From Strongylocentrotus droebachiensis (lineage: Eukaryota; Echinodermata; Echinoidea; Camarodonta; Strongylocentrotidae), in contig JAVYIG010007529.1 of NCBI GenBank assembly GCA_035222895.1, positions 36,828 to 100,827 of the forward strand: a DNA stretch of 64,000 nucleotides, read 5' to 3'. Under the pieces are notes generated by a model that made no database searches, was not told the origin of the DNA, and was given only the letters and a program-made list of their open reading frames with translations. Positions 23,081 through 35,336 of the stretch are shown here, one piece after another (the stretch's first letter is position 1; each line of letters starts with the position of its first letter). The translations under genes and the position numbers were made by a program.

Positions 23081-26000
23081 GAGAGAAATAACTAATTACA
23101 GGGATAATCTAAAAGTCATAAAGACATGTTTTCTTTTTCCTATAAAAAATGAACAGTATATAGTATTCAGATAATAACGCCAGTCCAGTAACAGAAATGA
23201 TATAACCTACAAAGAAAACACAAGCAAAGCCGTCATTACAATGCAATAACTTCCAAACAGATTTTCAATTTTGAGAAATAAGGAAAATACAACAAATACA
23301 CAAAATGTAATATATACTATCATTGTGGGTGTTTGGTTATACTGCACAGTAACCAGATCGATGAGCGTAATACTAATGGGAGATTGATCTTAATTCTCAA
23401 ATTACATCATCAATCAGACAAATTGGGTCATATTATTTAGAAACTGATACCACTTGAAATGGAATTTGCCTTTTCATCATACCTAATCACATTCTCTATC
23501 TTTTAATCCTACTGAATTGGAGAAGACAAGGTATTGGAATTCGATAGGAAATATTGAAAGGGAATAATTGTCTAGTTTTACCATACATTAAAGGGAAAAA
23601 AAGAAATCAGCATTGAGACTCCTCACTTATAAACAAAGTGTCTCATATTTGTGATGTGTTTTATCTTTAAAGTAAACTTTTGCACATCAATTTTTTATTA
23701 AAAAAAACCAGATTCATAGAGGGCAAACCATTTCTAAAATCATTTTATGAGTAGGTGACAAATTTTGTTGTTGTTGAAAACATAAGTACTTTATTTCATT
23801 CCCACATAGAATTATATTTCTCATACAATTATTGTTTCTACATGCAACAGTTGCTTTGATGTGCATTGGACCTTTCAGTCACACTGAAATCTTTTCCACA
23901 GGTATACTGCACTATCCGAGAAGTCGAGAACTATCCTAATATCATTGTTAAATGTCGGACAAGCTTTTGAGTAAACCTCTGGTCATTTTTGACACGTTCA
24001 TGACCTGCAATATAACAGCCTCAACACTTATCCTATTCCTGGATGTATAGGTTGCTGTTTGATTTGTTTTTCAAACAAGCCAGATGATTTAAACTATTGA
24101 TTCATTTGCAGACAAAAGAAAAAACGAGATCACATACTATGTGACATCTAATGAGTGAGTAGAAGTGCATTAGGTTATTTTACTTTCTGCACACTTCGTA
24201 GGCAACCATGTGCCTTTCTGCTACTGCCTTGCCGATGTTGTGACACGCCAAAAACCTTGTACCTGTTGCCTAGTGTAGCTTCCATGCATGCCTTTCATAA
24301 ATCCAGCGGCGACGATATTGTATTATTTCAGGTCGGCATGCTTTCTTTCATCTTTAATTGGACTAGAATTGATCTTCCTTGGATCAAGCTTAAATGAGCA
24401 AGACCTTGATGGTTTCATTAGTTAATCACTTGGTTGGGTGATTGGAAGGCAATTCTTATTCACATATTAAGTTTTTCAAGGTCACCAATTAGTTGCCGCA
24501 AGTGTCTGCATCAGCACATCTTAGAAATTGAAATCATGATTTTTGTTATGTTTTGTTGTTATGATAATAGTTTATGACAAATGAAATTATATAAAATATT
24601 GTTTCCTGAGTTATAGACATAGGTCTATTTTAATGGGTGGATATTAAAAATATTTTACCATTATGTTTAGAAGAATATATCCTTTCTATCTAGCAATATT
24701 GAGAAAATATCATTTTGAGTACCAGTAATTCTTAGTTCAACTATCAAATAACACATAATGACCAAAAGATAAATTGATGGTTTCTGTATAATTTCAAAGG
24801 TTTCATATTTTTACTGCTCTTTATCCCATTTAACTATTAAAAAGTTGTAATCATTTTTGCCACTCATATTCCTCCTCAGATCAACTTTGAAATAAGGTTT
24901 TTAATCCCAAACTGAAGTTCTGTTTCCACATATAAATTAAGATAACACCTTCAGCGGTAATTGATAGTACAGAATAATTATTCTGGGTCAAAAGTTAAAA
25001 GCAATCCAAATAACTGCATAAAATTAACGAGCTTATACATTAAGTTTCCTTCGCAACCTGCTGCCTTTAACCTATAAAGCACTAGATATTTTGCAGAGTC
25101 ATTTGCTCACAAGACAAACTACATAATGACCTAATGGGCGAAGGTAAACAACATGATCCCCAGATAGAGATAGGAAACAGAATTGGCCCGGAAAAAAAAG
25201 ATACCTCAAAAGAAGAAGACATCCCAGACCTCCAATTATTCCTTCTTCTAAAAAAAGCTCCCAATTATTGGACTGAGACTTCTTTGGCTTATTAAGGTAC
25301 AGTGCTATCTTGAGAGATAAACTTGATTTATTCCTATCTTGACCAAAGCAGTCAGAATGTTTCTGTTTGGGAACTAATGAATTAAAGTAGAAATATCAGG
25401 AGATTTCTACTCCAGCAGCTTAATTCACTGGGCCTTCAAAACTCAGTGACAATGTTAAAATACTCTATTCTTGTGTGTATGTTTTCTTAGCTAAAAGAAA
25501 TCCATAATATTTGAGGTATTAAAGCAAATTAGATGTATCACAAGACTTTATAAACATGGTAAAAGCAAATTGTTTGATTTTTTCCCCTCCATTTTGGGGT
25601 GCCAGCCAGGCAACATTGACAACTGATTGGTTTGTCTAAAAATAAACTTTAGAAGTCATTTACATTAGATCATACAAAATTCACACCAAAGAATATTTAA
25701 TACATGAAAGTACTTAAAGACATTTATAGTTGCTACCCAGGTCACAAAAAGGTACGACTCTGAAGTGAAGTTCCCTGATGAAATGTTAGGTAATATGGCA
25801 AACAAAACTATTGGTTAGTTCAAGTTCTAGCTGTGATTCATGTATGTATATATCTGTTCCTTCGTTCAGTTTCAGGGCTCAAATCACCCAGAGGCAACTG
25901 TGATGCTCTACTAATTCAGTTCACTGCCATTCCATGAAATATTTACAAGCAAGCGATGTGCTATATACAGACCTAGATTGTGATGCATTCATTTGCAAAT

Positions 26001-26769
26001 GCAACGAGTGTAACAGGAGAGTGCTGTGTCTACTGTATACCATGAATAGAAAAATGGCACAGACTTCCATGTAATCAACTTAAGAACAGTTTGAAAACCC
26101 TATTGTTTTGCCTATAGAAATAATGCCTGGATTATGTAACACATCCGCACTTTCTAAAAGGTGAAACACAACGCTACTGGAATTGTCTAAGGTTGATTTT
26201 TTTTTGTCTTTGTGACCTTTGAAGGAGGTATTTCATTCAACCATCAATGACTACAATGTTATGATTTCTGAATCAATACCCTACCTAAAACACTCACCCT
26301 AGCTATCCATTTGCAACACCAACAGTTTGCAAACAAGTGAGATTCAGTTACAAAACGCAAAACTTACCACCAATTAGAGGTGGGGTGAGAAAAAAAACAT
26401 CCATTATAAAAGTTTTTAAACTTGCACTCTAAGAGGAGGTCATTCATACAGACCGCAGAGGAATGGCGAAGAGGGAGAAGAGAAAAGTATGAAAAAAGAG
26501 AGGAGGAAAATAAAATTGAAAGTGACCTAGAAAGTCAACTGACACCACCCAAGGAGAAAGAGCATTTTAATGGGGGCTTTCACACTTCCTTTAAACTTCA
26601 CACTTAAATGCTGCAGTCACACTTTCATGAAAAGCTTAGCCGTTAGCAATAAATGTAAGACAATTTTGTGATAAGGAATGGGGCATCTAGGCGGAAGCTA
26701 TGGGGTCTATACGTAGCGTTTCATAGTACAGCAGCAATTTCCAAATATTCAAACTTTTACTTTTCCTCT
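23081..26769. other. Unassigned AT-rich DNA
   Basis: I find no frame above about 85 codons and no motif of known families. Nothing else structured was seen. Confidence 0.45.
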
Positions 26770-27006
26770 GTCATTGGGGCCCTTGTCATCAGAGGAAAAT
26801 GAGACAGTCATTAGTCATTAGGGGACCCTAATAATTACAAGCTCTGCTTTTACCAGGGTCTCCTCATCTTTCTTTTTTAGTTAACTTTGTTTTTATCATT
26901 GCCATAATTTGTTATTTTGCATTGTAAATGTGTAATGATCCAATGTTATGCTCTATATGTCATTTGAAAGAAAGACGAATAAATATCTTATCTTATCTTA
27001 TCTTAT
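26770..27006 (+). mobile_element. Probable 3' end of a non-LTR retrotransposon with (TTATC)n tail
   Basis: A non-coding segment ends in GAAAGAAAGACGAATAAATA followed by four direct TTATC-type units (ATCTTATCTTATCTTATC), which stop abruptly at about 27006. Short tandem 3' tails of this form preceded by an AATAAA-like signal are typical of CR1/L2-like LINE 3' ends and of SINEs that borrow them. The upstream ATTGCATTGTAAATGTGTAA stretch fits a LINE 3' UTR. No reverse transcriptase frame is present, so it would be a 5'-truncated copy. The 5' boundary is not visible. Confidence 0.45.
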
Positions 27007-28900
27007 CAAACGGATCCCAAATCAGTTCGATCAAGCTCAATCATGATGGTGATCGACTGCAAGAATCATTTCCAATTCCAATGTTAACAGATTTCCAAGT
27101 TTTGAAAATGTGAAACATCAATTTCATCTATAATTAATCAGACGACCCATATTATCAGTCTCTCTCCCTGTTGCTTACTTTGGTTCTTCGTCCCACCCAC
27201 TGCTATCAGAGGCAATTGGGAGAAAGGTATGAATAAAGCAATGTTTTTTAAATCAATGAGGCACACAAATTGTCATTACAAATTCTTAACTGATGAATTA
27301 GATGACAAGTATAGCTCTTACATTACTTAGAAATTCATTATGGATATAATTTGGCCTACTTTTTGAAAAGTCAGTGGTTTTATATGATTTTATATTTTGT
27401 TTTGCATCCTACTTTGAAGGCAATGCATATCAAGTAATGACAATTTTCAACAACAATCAAGGCTCCCCTCTCGTCCCCAAATCTGCAAAAAACATTGTTT
27501 TCTTTTGAAAATTGAAAAGGACAAGATTAAACATATACCAATGAATAATGCGTGTATATTTGGAAATCAATTTCAATTGTCTACTAGGCACGAAGCAATC
27601 TTTGTTTGGGGATCATGATAGAATGTGGTATAAACCTTTTTTGTGACAATGACATATACCACCAAAATAAAAACGGTTTATAAGGCATCATATGAGGCTT
27701 TGAGGAGGAAAGTAAATGTTTGAATATTTGAGCTGGTGTGAATAAACCTCATGGGTCAGGCGGGTTTTCCAGTGCAGCGTCCAAATTACTGTGTCACATG
27801 TTGTGATAATGACACACATGAACACGCTGCTAACCCACCAACCGAACGACGAACGAAGGAACGTACCAACCAAGGAACAAGGAAGGAGCCACGCTTAATC
27901 TAGTGTGTGTGCACAAAGGCACGTTAGAAATGAGATTTAACGGGAGAGGCAGAGAGAAAATAAGATGGGAGAAAGGTGATTCTCTACTATGCATACATGT
28001 CCGCATCATCATCCAGCAGCAAACGAACAGCGATGGAACGGAACGCTCATGAAGGAGCAGGCTACATCCTCTGCGACAACGCGCACATCAATTTCATGCA
28101 TAATTGATGCGAAAACTGGGGTAGGAATAATGCCTACTGATCCATTGAAAGCGGTTGACGTATGCATCATAATTATATATTCATGGCCAAGAAATTCATG
28201 TTTATCCCCCTAAAAATTCAGTCATCATTTTTTGTTTCATTCATAAGAAACATTCTCCACTACAGGAAGCCTAACAGGTAGAATGATGTATACCTGAGGA
28301 TTTAGCCAAAACCAAAGTAAAGAGGGGAAAAAACAGCTAGGTATCGTCATTAAAAATTCATATGAAAATATTTTGTATGATTATTAATTCAATGCGATAC
28401 ATCATTCGCTAGAAGGGAGACAAACACATCACACATAGAAATTTTATGAGCACGCTGGCACAATGTTTATCATCTGAATAAATGAGGCAATGACATGGAA
28501 AATTATTTTTTCGTTTGCCAGGCTTGCCAACCTTTTCTTCTTGATCAGCGAGTGTGAAATTTCTTTTTGTACCAAAACATCAAGAAGACAAACAATTTCC
28601 AATAATGCATTTGACATAGTGTATACAATTGTGTTTGGCGAGTTTCATACTCCATTAGCATTTTGGGTCATTTATTTTCTTCACCCCGAGTCCTGCCCAG
28701 TTTTCCACCAGGTTGAATGGAATTTCATAAATTTTCTAAAAGTACATTATCTCTCTTTCTTTGGTCTTTACTGTTGCGCATTCTCTCTTCCACTGTCATG
28801 AAGAATTTTCGTCACGTTATTTGATTCACCTGCATCTCTCCACATTTCATTAATATTTATGTTTTTGTTCGTTTTATCATCTATCACATTTTTTGTCCCC
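27007..28900. other. Unassigned non-coding DNA
   Basis: The 103-codon frame at 28490-28801 is hydrophobic and Cys/Phe-rich but resembles no family I recognise; I treat it as chance. An AACGAACGAAGG-type degenerate repeat lies near 27840-27890. Confidence 0.4.
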
Positions 28901-28904
28901 CACC

Positions 28905-29115
28905 TCTCTCTTTATCTCTCTCTCTAGCTCCAGAAGTTTCTTACCGACTCTCTTTATCATGTTTTTCTTCTCCCCCACCTCTCTCTTTCTATCTCTCACA
29001 CACTCTCTCTCTCTTCTTTCTCTCTCTCCCTGTTTGTCTCCCTCCCTCTCTTTCTCTCTTTCTATATAGCTTTCCTTCTCTCTCTCTCTCTCTCTCCCTC
29101 CCCCTCTCTCTCCAC
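28905..29115. repeat. (CT)n-rich microsatellite
   Basis: CTCTCT runs with CCC interruptions for about 200 bp on the plus strand. The Arg/Glu-rich minus-strand frame (28877-29134) is an artefact of GA repeats. Confidence 0.85.
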
Positions 29116-29814
29116 CATCTACATGTCTTCCCATTCCTACCTTCTTTTCTATTAATTTCTCACTCTGGTTATCAAATCCTTGACACTTCCTTCTCTTATT
29201 ATCACTTGCTCAACAACACCAGCAATTTCCATCCACCGTTTGAGCTGCATTAGCAATAGGTAATAACAAATACTGGGTAATATCCTCGTCCCAAGTTTAA
29301 AAAAGAAGTAAATGGAATTTTAGTGCTTAAAAACATTTCACATTAAGTCAAATTACAGCCACAAATGGGAGTTCAAATATAAATTCATACATAGGTTTGT
29401 CTGCTGAAAGCGCAAGCCCGGAGGGTTATCAACTAAACCATTTGCCAACTTTAACACCTCTCTGCCTTCATAAAAAAATGCTATAACCAGAACAAAGTTT
29501 GACAAAAGGGAATTATATCGCTTGTTGTGTGTGCACACAACAGAAAAGAAAACGTCAAGCCTCCATCACATTTCTTTGCAATTCCTAAAGCCTCAATTTC
29601 TTCCCCTTTATGCCCTTTTCATGCTTTGATCATCCATGTCGTAGCTATGTTACAAGCTTGATGCACTTTGACGACACAAAACATTTATAAAGTTCACCTA
29701 AATAAAACAAGACCCTTTCTATGATCCATTTCCTCTCATGATCTGTGTCTCTACATGTCTCTCCAGGCACGTCTTTCCTCTATACATCCATACACATTTA
29801 TCCATTTTACCTCT

Positions 29815-29970
29815 CTCCATCTCCCCTGCCCCCCCCCCCTCCCCCCCCCTCCCCCTCCCCCCCCCCCCCCCCCCCCGCCCCCTCCCCCCCCACTCCCCCT
29901 CCCCCTTCCCCCCCCTCCCCCCCTCCCCCCCTCCCCCCTCCCCCCTCCCCCCTCCCCCCCTACCCCCCCT

Positions 29971-30006
<36 letters not shown>
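29815..30006. repeat. C-rich tract followed by (CT)n
   Basis: About 145 bp of C runs broken by single T, G or A residues, then a pure CT run. The regular CCCCCCT spacing from 29905 to 29975 is compatible with i-motif formation on this strand and G-quadruplexes on the other. Frames of over 100 codons open through it on both strands only because stop codons are excluded by composition. Confidence 0.9.
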
Positions 30007-30008
<2 letters not shown>

Positions 30009-30369
30009 CTCTGCTGCAAGAATCTCTATTCTCATCATTTCCTCTGAAGGAGATTCTAGGTAAGACAGTAGACTATTAAAACTAACCACAAATAACTTTC
30101 ATTCTTATGGGTTCGCTTCCAAACATATTCAATACTTGCTTGGGATATACAATATATGCCTACAAAGTATAATACATTTTTAAAGTACTCACTATGATCT
30201 TGTATCACATTGCATGCACAAAGGATTTACATAGAGTTTTACTGAATAGACACAAAAAAGGACTGCTCTTTACTCAATAAGAAATAGCTGCCAAAACATC
30301 ATCTTCTCCTCATTGTATTTCATCTTATTCAATCTACATCTTCCTGCCAACTTCCTTTCATCTTTCCTT
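30007..30369. other. Unassigned AT-rich DNA
   Basis: Nothing recognisable on either strand. Confidence 0.4.
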
Positions 30370-30497
30370 CACCCCCCCCCCCCCCCTCCTTAATTCTCTC
30401 TCTCAGTCTCTCTCGCTATCTATCTTTCTATATCTCTCTCTCCCTCTTTTTGTGTCTTCTATCTCCCCCCCCCCCCCATAAATATTTCTCTCTCTCG
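30370..30497. repeat. Poly-C and (CT)n tracts
   Basis: Two poly-C runs (near 30371 and 30465) separated by CTCTCT and TATCT variants. Confidence 0.8.
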
Positions 30498-32666
30498 AGT
30501 GCAAGGCATGTCTCCATACACATGTCACTCTCTATAAGAGAAATAAATACACATGACCATCAATCATGCTTTCTCTAAATGCAAACAGCAAACGCAATAA
30601 TCATCATCAAACCAGCATGACAAAAGAGACATACAATGAAACCAATAAACGCATTATACCGACATACATTACGCACATTACTCAGGTACCATACACAAAC
30701 TTACAATCAACGAAACCTGTTCTATCCTCATGTCATTCACATGAAAACTTAAGATCCCTGGTATGCGCCACAACCTCAGGTTGACAAAGCATGCATGTTG
30801 CATGCTGGCGAAGCAAAAAATAGTGGCCTGGAGGGGAACTGCATAAAAACCACATTAAACACACACTGAAAAATAGAGAAAGAGGTGAAATAGCCTCGGG
30901 GCTACAAAATCATGTTTTGCTGTTTCATCTTTCATCCAAAGGGAAATATGAAAACAGAAAGGAAAGGCCCTAGCTCGCCCTTGCCAATCGAGGCATGCAC
31001 GCATATAGACCTCGCTAAGAACCCAAAGTTTACCTACATGCGGTTTTGTCATCAATGCTAAATTAGAACGATTAACCTCGGTGATCCTTACGCACCTCCT
31101 TCAGAAAAACATTCTACCGTTCTGCAATCATGCAGCTGCGTATGTATGTATGCTCCTTTGCATCGGCGTGGATAATTAGATGTTTGGATATACTTTGCAT
31201 ATTACATTCCAGAAAATAATTTGTAAGAAAATACTTATCATAAGATCGCTTATAGATACAACCAACTAAACAGAATTGTATCTGTCCAACTTAAGTAATC
31301 TTAAACAAAAAAATGAGCAATCATAATCAGGTTCATTGCCCATAACTTTGTCCAAAATATATTTACTTTCTAACATGGTCGTTAATTGTTTACTGTATAT
31401 TGTTTTTACACAGTATCTATATTTTCAGTAGCATAAAATTGTATATTTTGGTGTACAGAGTGCTGCATCAACTTTTTTTTCTTTTCTCAATCAAAGATCT
31501 GCTTTAATTTAGAACCTCAACCTGTGCAAGAGATGAACTATAATAGACATGAGTACATAAAACACCTCATTTTGATGTTCTTACGGACACGAGGCGATCA
31601 AAATATCTATAATACCTGTATATGGTAGAGTATATTTTGCCTAAAGTTATCCATCACACAGTAAGGTCCTGCATTACTTTTAATTATTATCATCCATTTT
31701 TAAATATAATGTGAATGACTCGAGGAGGTTTCAATTTACCTGCTCGATTGCACATACCACTCTTCTGGGGCCCCATTCCCACTGAAAACGGAAATACAAG
31801 TGACAGGATAAATTCACAGTCACAATATGCACATACTAACAACAAGTGACACACCAAGTACCTTTCTAATACAGTGTGCTCTCATAATCTCTAACAAGTA
31901 ACATACAACAAGCACGTTGGTAACAGATGAAACAATCTAATAAGGAAGGACGCAATCGGCGAGGGTACGAAGGGTGGGACAATTTGAGTTTTGGATATGA
32001 ATACAAACCCATGCTCTCTACAAAGCCGATAAAAAAAAAATTTATCCTTGCATGAACAACCTCCTAAAACCATTTTGCGGCACACTTTGAAGAATGGTTC
32101 AAACCTATTCATTCATAGAGTGCCGGCCTTTATAGATATTTGCGCAAGGGGCTATATTCATAGCCGGCTTCGCATCTGCTGGGGTGACTAGACTACTGGA
32201 ACAAATGTGACATTGACATCATTTCTCCTGACCTTGATTTGGTGAGAGGTGGGGAGTGGGGTGGGGAGTGGGGCGGGAAGAGACCATGGGGTACCTAAGC
32301 ATGAAGAATGGGGATCTATTTATCGGTTCTGAATAACTGGACTGGTTTTTAGCCGCTTGATTAACCCCTGACACCTTTAGCGCCTGCGCCTCGCACGTAA
32401 AGGTCACATGAGCATGTGACAGGGGTCTTGAATGATGCTCTTAAAGGGAGTGCACACCATGATGCCTTCTAGCTAGGTGATATCCTCGTCACATCGGCTT
32501 GATCCATGCCACTCTCTTCATGCCCTCATCTCTTTATCAAACGTTCCATTGAATATCAGACGTATTGTTTGGTTATTCCAAGTCTATTCAGCATATCGGT
32601 TACTTCCCGTTTTTTTCAAAAGAGATTTCAAAAGAGAAAATAACAAGTGGCAATGAAAATGTTGAA
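30498..32666. other. Unassigned non-coding DNA
   Basis: No supported gene. A G-rich stretch GTGGGGAGTGGGGTGGGG occurs near 32248 and could form a G-quadruplex. Confidence 0.4.
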
Positions 32667-32712
32667 AAGCAAAGAAGCAAAGAACCAAAGAACCAAAGAA
32701 CTAAAGCACCAT
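32667..32712. repeat. 8-bp tandem repeat (CCAAAGAA-type)
   Basis: AAAGAAGC, AAAGAACC, AAAGAACC and AAAGAACT follow one another. A short minisatellite with no gene attached. Confidence 0.7.
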
Positions 32713-33562
32713 TTATTGTCTTGATGCCTGCTGTGTACGCACTCTCTCTAAAAAACCATGTTAACTCTCACTAGGTGAAACCACATATTGTTCACAATTA
32801 CTGCTTATATTCATTTTCCTGGTAGCAATATCGTTTTGAAATAGCAATTGTTTCAAGGATTTATCAATTCATGAATATTTATCAGGTTTAGCCACCGTAT
32901 TCTCTGCATTAAATGTAATTGTTTGTTGGAAACACTGCCATAAAAATTCTTGTTTAAATGCAGACAAGTTCTTGATTTGTATTTTGAAATGACAAAACGA
33001 CAACAACATATTCTTTGTAGTCTTAGAAAACTACTACAAATAAGACTATTTAAGAATGATTCCCTTCACTACTCTGGTTCACTGCAGCACAATTGCCCAA
33101 ACCTGCTGGAGAAAAAAAATGCCTACAATTTGTCTCGCCACTTGACCTACAGAACCAGAATTGGTTGCATGCTCATTTCAATGCTTGCTTGCATAAATTG
33201 CATATGGATGTCATTGTGGTAAAGACTTTCAAATTGTACAAGTTAACGGCAGGAAGGTAAGTTGTACAATCGATTCACAATACACAGTGCAGTCAAGATC
33301 GTCTTTCCACTTCACGGCCAGAAGCCGTGACCAACTTCAGGACAGCCTCCCCCATCCCTCTTGCGCACAGACAGCTCCCCGACTCTCACCCTCTCCGCGA
33401 TTCCTCCGTGAGTGAAGAGCATGTTATCTATGCTGATGTATTAGGCACAAGGTATTTGAAGACGTTCAGAGACACTTTTTAAGATAAGACACTGACCTAT
33501 ATAACTAATATTGCTCCAGTCATTGAGGGGATTGGGATAGGAATGCATTTACATACGATTAC
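32713..33562. other. Unassigned AT-rich DNA
   Basis: Nothing recognisable. The 90-codon frame at 32950-33222 has no family features that I know. Confidence 0.4.
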
Positions 33563-33615
33563 GACACTTGCGGTGAAGACCTTTCCATCAAGTACAGGAA
33601 AGGTCTTAAGTGTTG
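33563..33615. repeat. Stem-loop with 11-bp perfect arms
   Basis: AAGACCTTTCC (33576-33586) pairs exactly with GGAAAGGTCTT (33597-33607) around a 10-nt loop. ACACTT and AAGTGT extend the stem after a 6-nt bulge on the left side. No T-run follows and this is eukaryotic DNA, so I do not call it a terminator. Confidence 0.55.
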
Positions 33616-33717
33616 TACAGCCCTGACAGTGGACCTACCCACACGTTTCTCCTCTTTCATGCAATATAATGTGATCATGACTTTCATGTAATGATGTAGT
33701 ACATTTGAGAAGCATCC

Positions 33718-34468
33718 TACCTCCCTCCATCCCTCTTGTTTCCTCCCATCTCATCTCCATTTTTCTCCTTTTCTTCTTGTTCTCTATCCGTCTCTACCTA
33801 TATATATCTCTTTCTCTTATCTGAATTTCTCATTTTTTCTCGTGTGTGTGTGTGTGTGTCTTTCTCTATATCTCTGTCTCTCTCTCTTCTCTGCTATCAC
33901 TCATTCCCTCCTCTATCTTGCTCTTTATCCAACTTCATTTCCCTCCCTCCCTCCTTCCTTCCCTCCCTCCCTCCCTCCCACCCACCCTCCCTCCCTCCAT
34001 CCCTCCCTCCCTCCCAACCACCCACCCATCCACCCTCCCTCCCTCCCTCCTTCCCTCCCTCCCACCCACCCTCTCTCCCTCCAACCACCCTCCCTCCCTC
34101 CCTCCATTCCTCCCTCCCAACCACCCACTCACACCATCCACCCTCCCTCTCAACCACCCACCCTCCCTCCCACCCACCCACCCACCCACCCTCCCTCCAT
34201 CCCTCCCTCCCAACCACCCACTCACCCACCCATCCACCCTCCCTCCCTCCCTCACACCCACCCACCCACCCTCCCACCCTCCCTCCCTCCCAACTAGCCA
34301 CTCACCCACCCATCCACCCTCCCTCCCACCCACCCACCCATCCCCCCTCCTTCCCTCCTCTCTCCTCTACCTTCCCTTCCTACCTCTCAACCACCCACCC
34401 ACCCACCCATCCACCTATCCACCCTTTCTCCCTCCCTCCCTCCCTTTTTCTTAATCCCTTTCTCATAT
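33718..34468. repeat. Pyrimidine/CCAC-rich satellite almost free of G
   Basis: CCCT and CCAC tetranucleotides with AACCACCCACTCACCCACCC-type inserts repeat with an irregular longer period. Between 33921 and 34468 the plus strand contains a single G (34297). The upstream part has (CT)n and (GT)n tracts. Frames of up to 244 codons open in all three plus-strand frames and are Pro/Ser/Leu/His low-complexity, exactly as composition predicts. No gene is called. Confidence 0.9.
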
Positions 34469-34826
34469 GATCAATGACTCACCTGTTAGCCAGAGGTAAG
34501 GAAAGCAACATCGTGTTGAAGGCAGTCATGGAGGAAGACGGAAGAAAAGAAAAGGAGAGAAAAGCGAGAAACATTTCATTAATAATTTGCACATTACTAC
34601 GTTTCTGTCATGAATTACTAATGCAAATAAGAGCGATTGTGGCGTCAAATCTGCAACAGTTAAATCTGAAAAAAGGCACTCAATATGCAGAGGTGTAGAA
34701 ATGTTACTACAAAACTAACATCATGGCGACACAAAATACTAGGGCTTTATATATCTTTCAATAAATTTTGTTTAGAAAATCAAATATCAAATACTATAAT
34801 CCATATGAACATTGAAATAATTATTG
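34469..34826. other. Unassigned AT-rich DNA
   Basis: No supported feature. The small frames at 34474-34698 and 34685-34948 lack family features. Confidence 0.4.
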
Positions 34827-35336
34827 TTAAAGGTATTACAAAGTTTTGGGAAATTTTGAAAAATGGGTGGATAGTGATTCTTTACAATTTTGATATATTT
34901 GGATGCCCCTGTGGATGTATTAAAAACACCAGAAATTTTAGCACCTAAAACATTTCTGCTGTCGAGAAAAATTGAATATAAAAATTTACCGGTGCTCCCG
35001 GTAAATTTTGATGAATTTCAAATAGCTCCTACGGCCGTACAATGGTAGCTGCGACCATGAAAATCTCAGAGTTTGTAGTTGTGGTATATAATTTCCGAAC
35101 AAGAATAGCTAATCGGTCGATTTTAGTCAATAGACATTGTTTCATAGTTTAATTAATATCTTGACCTTGAGAGGGAGCTATTCAACGTAAAGTGTTTATT
35201 ATTTATAATTTCATAACTTTAGAGTCGATTTCGACCGCGACAACGATCACTGAATATTGTAGGATCGTATATGCTTCCAATATGTCCATTTGAACCAAAT
35301 TCATTACCCCATACCAAAACTTTGTATTACCTTTAA
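34827..35336. mobile_element. Non-autonomous DNA transposon (about 510 bp, TTAA-flanked)
   Basis: The left end reads TTAA then AGGTATTACAAAGTTTTGG. The right end reads CCAAAACTTTGTATTACCT then TTAA, its complement with one mismatch. The interior is non-coding and holds a perfect hairpin (AAAATTTACCGG and CCGGTAAATTTT at 34981-35008). TTAA at both ends would fit piggyBac-type insertion, but TA duplication by a mariner-like element is equally possible because TTAA is self-complementary. Confidence 0.65.

Noticed and set aside
28490..28801. 103-codon hydrophobic frame as possible exon
   Set aside because: No domain, no recognisable splice context, and AT-rich chance frames of this size are common in this window.
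29719..30089. Overlapping frames of about 100 codons on both strands
   Set aside because: Poly-Pro on one strand and poly-Gly/Arg on the other, dictated by C/G runs.
33576..33607. Stem-loop as intrinsic terminator
   Set aside because: No T run follows, no gene precedes it, and the DNA is eukaryotic.
33736..34470. Long plus-strand frame (244 codons), Pro/Ser/Leu-rich
   Set aside because: All three frames are open because the tract lacks G, so stop codons are rare; the protein is pure low complexity.
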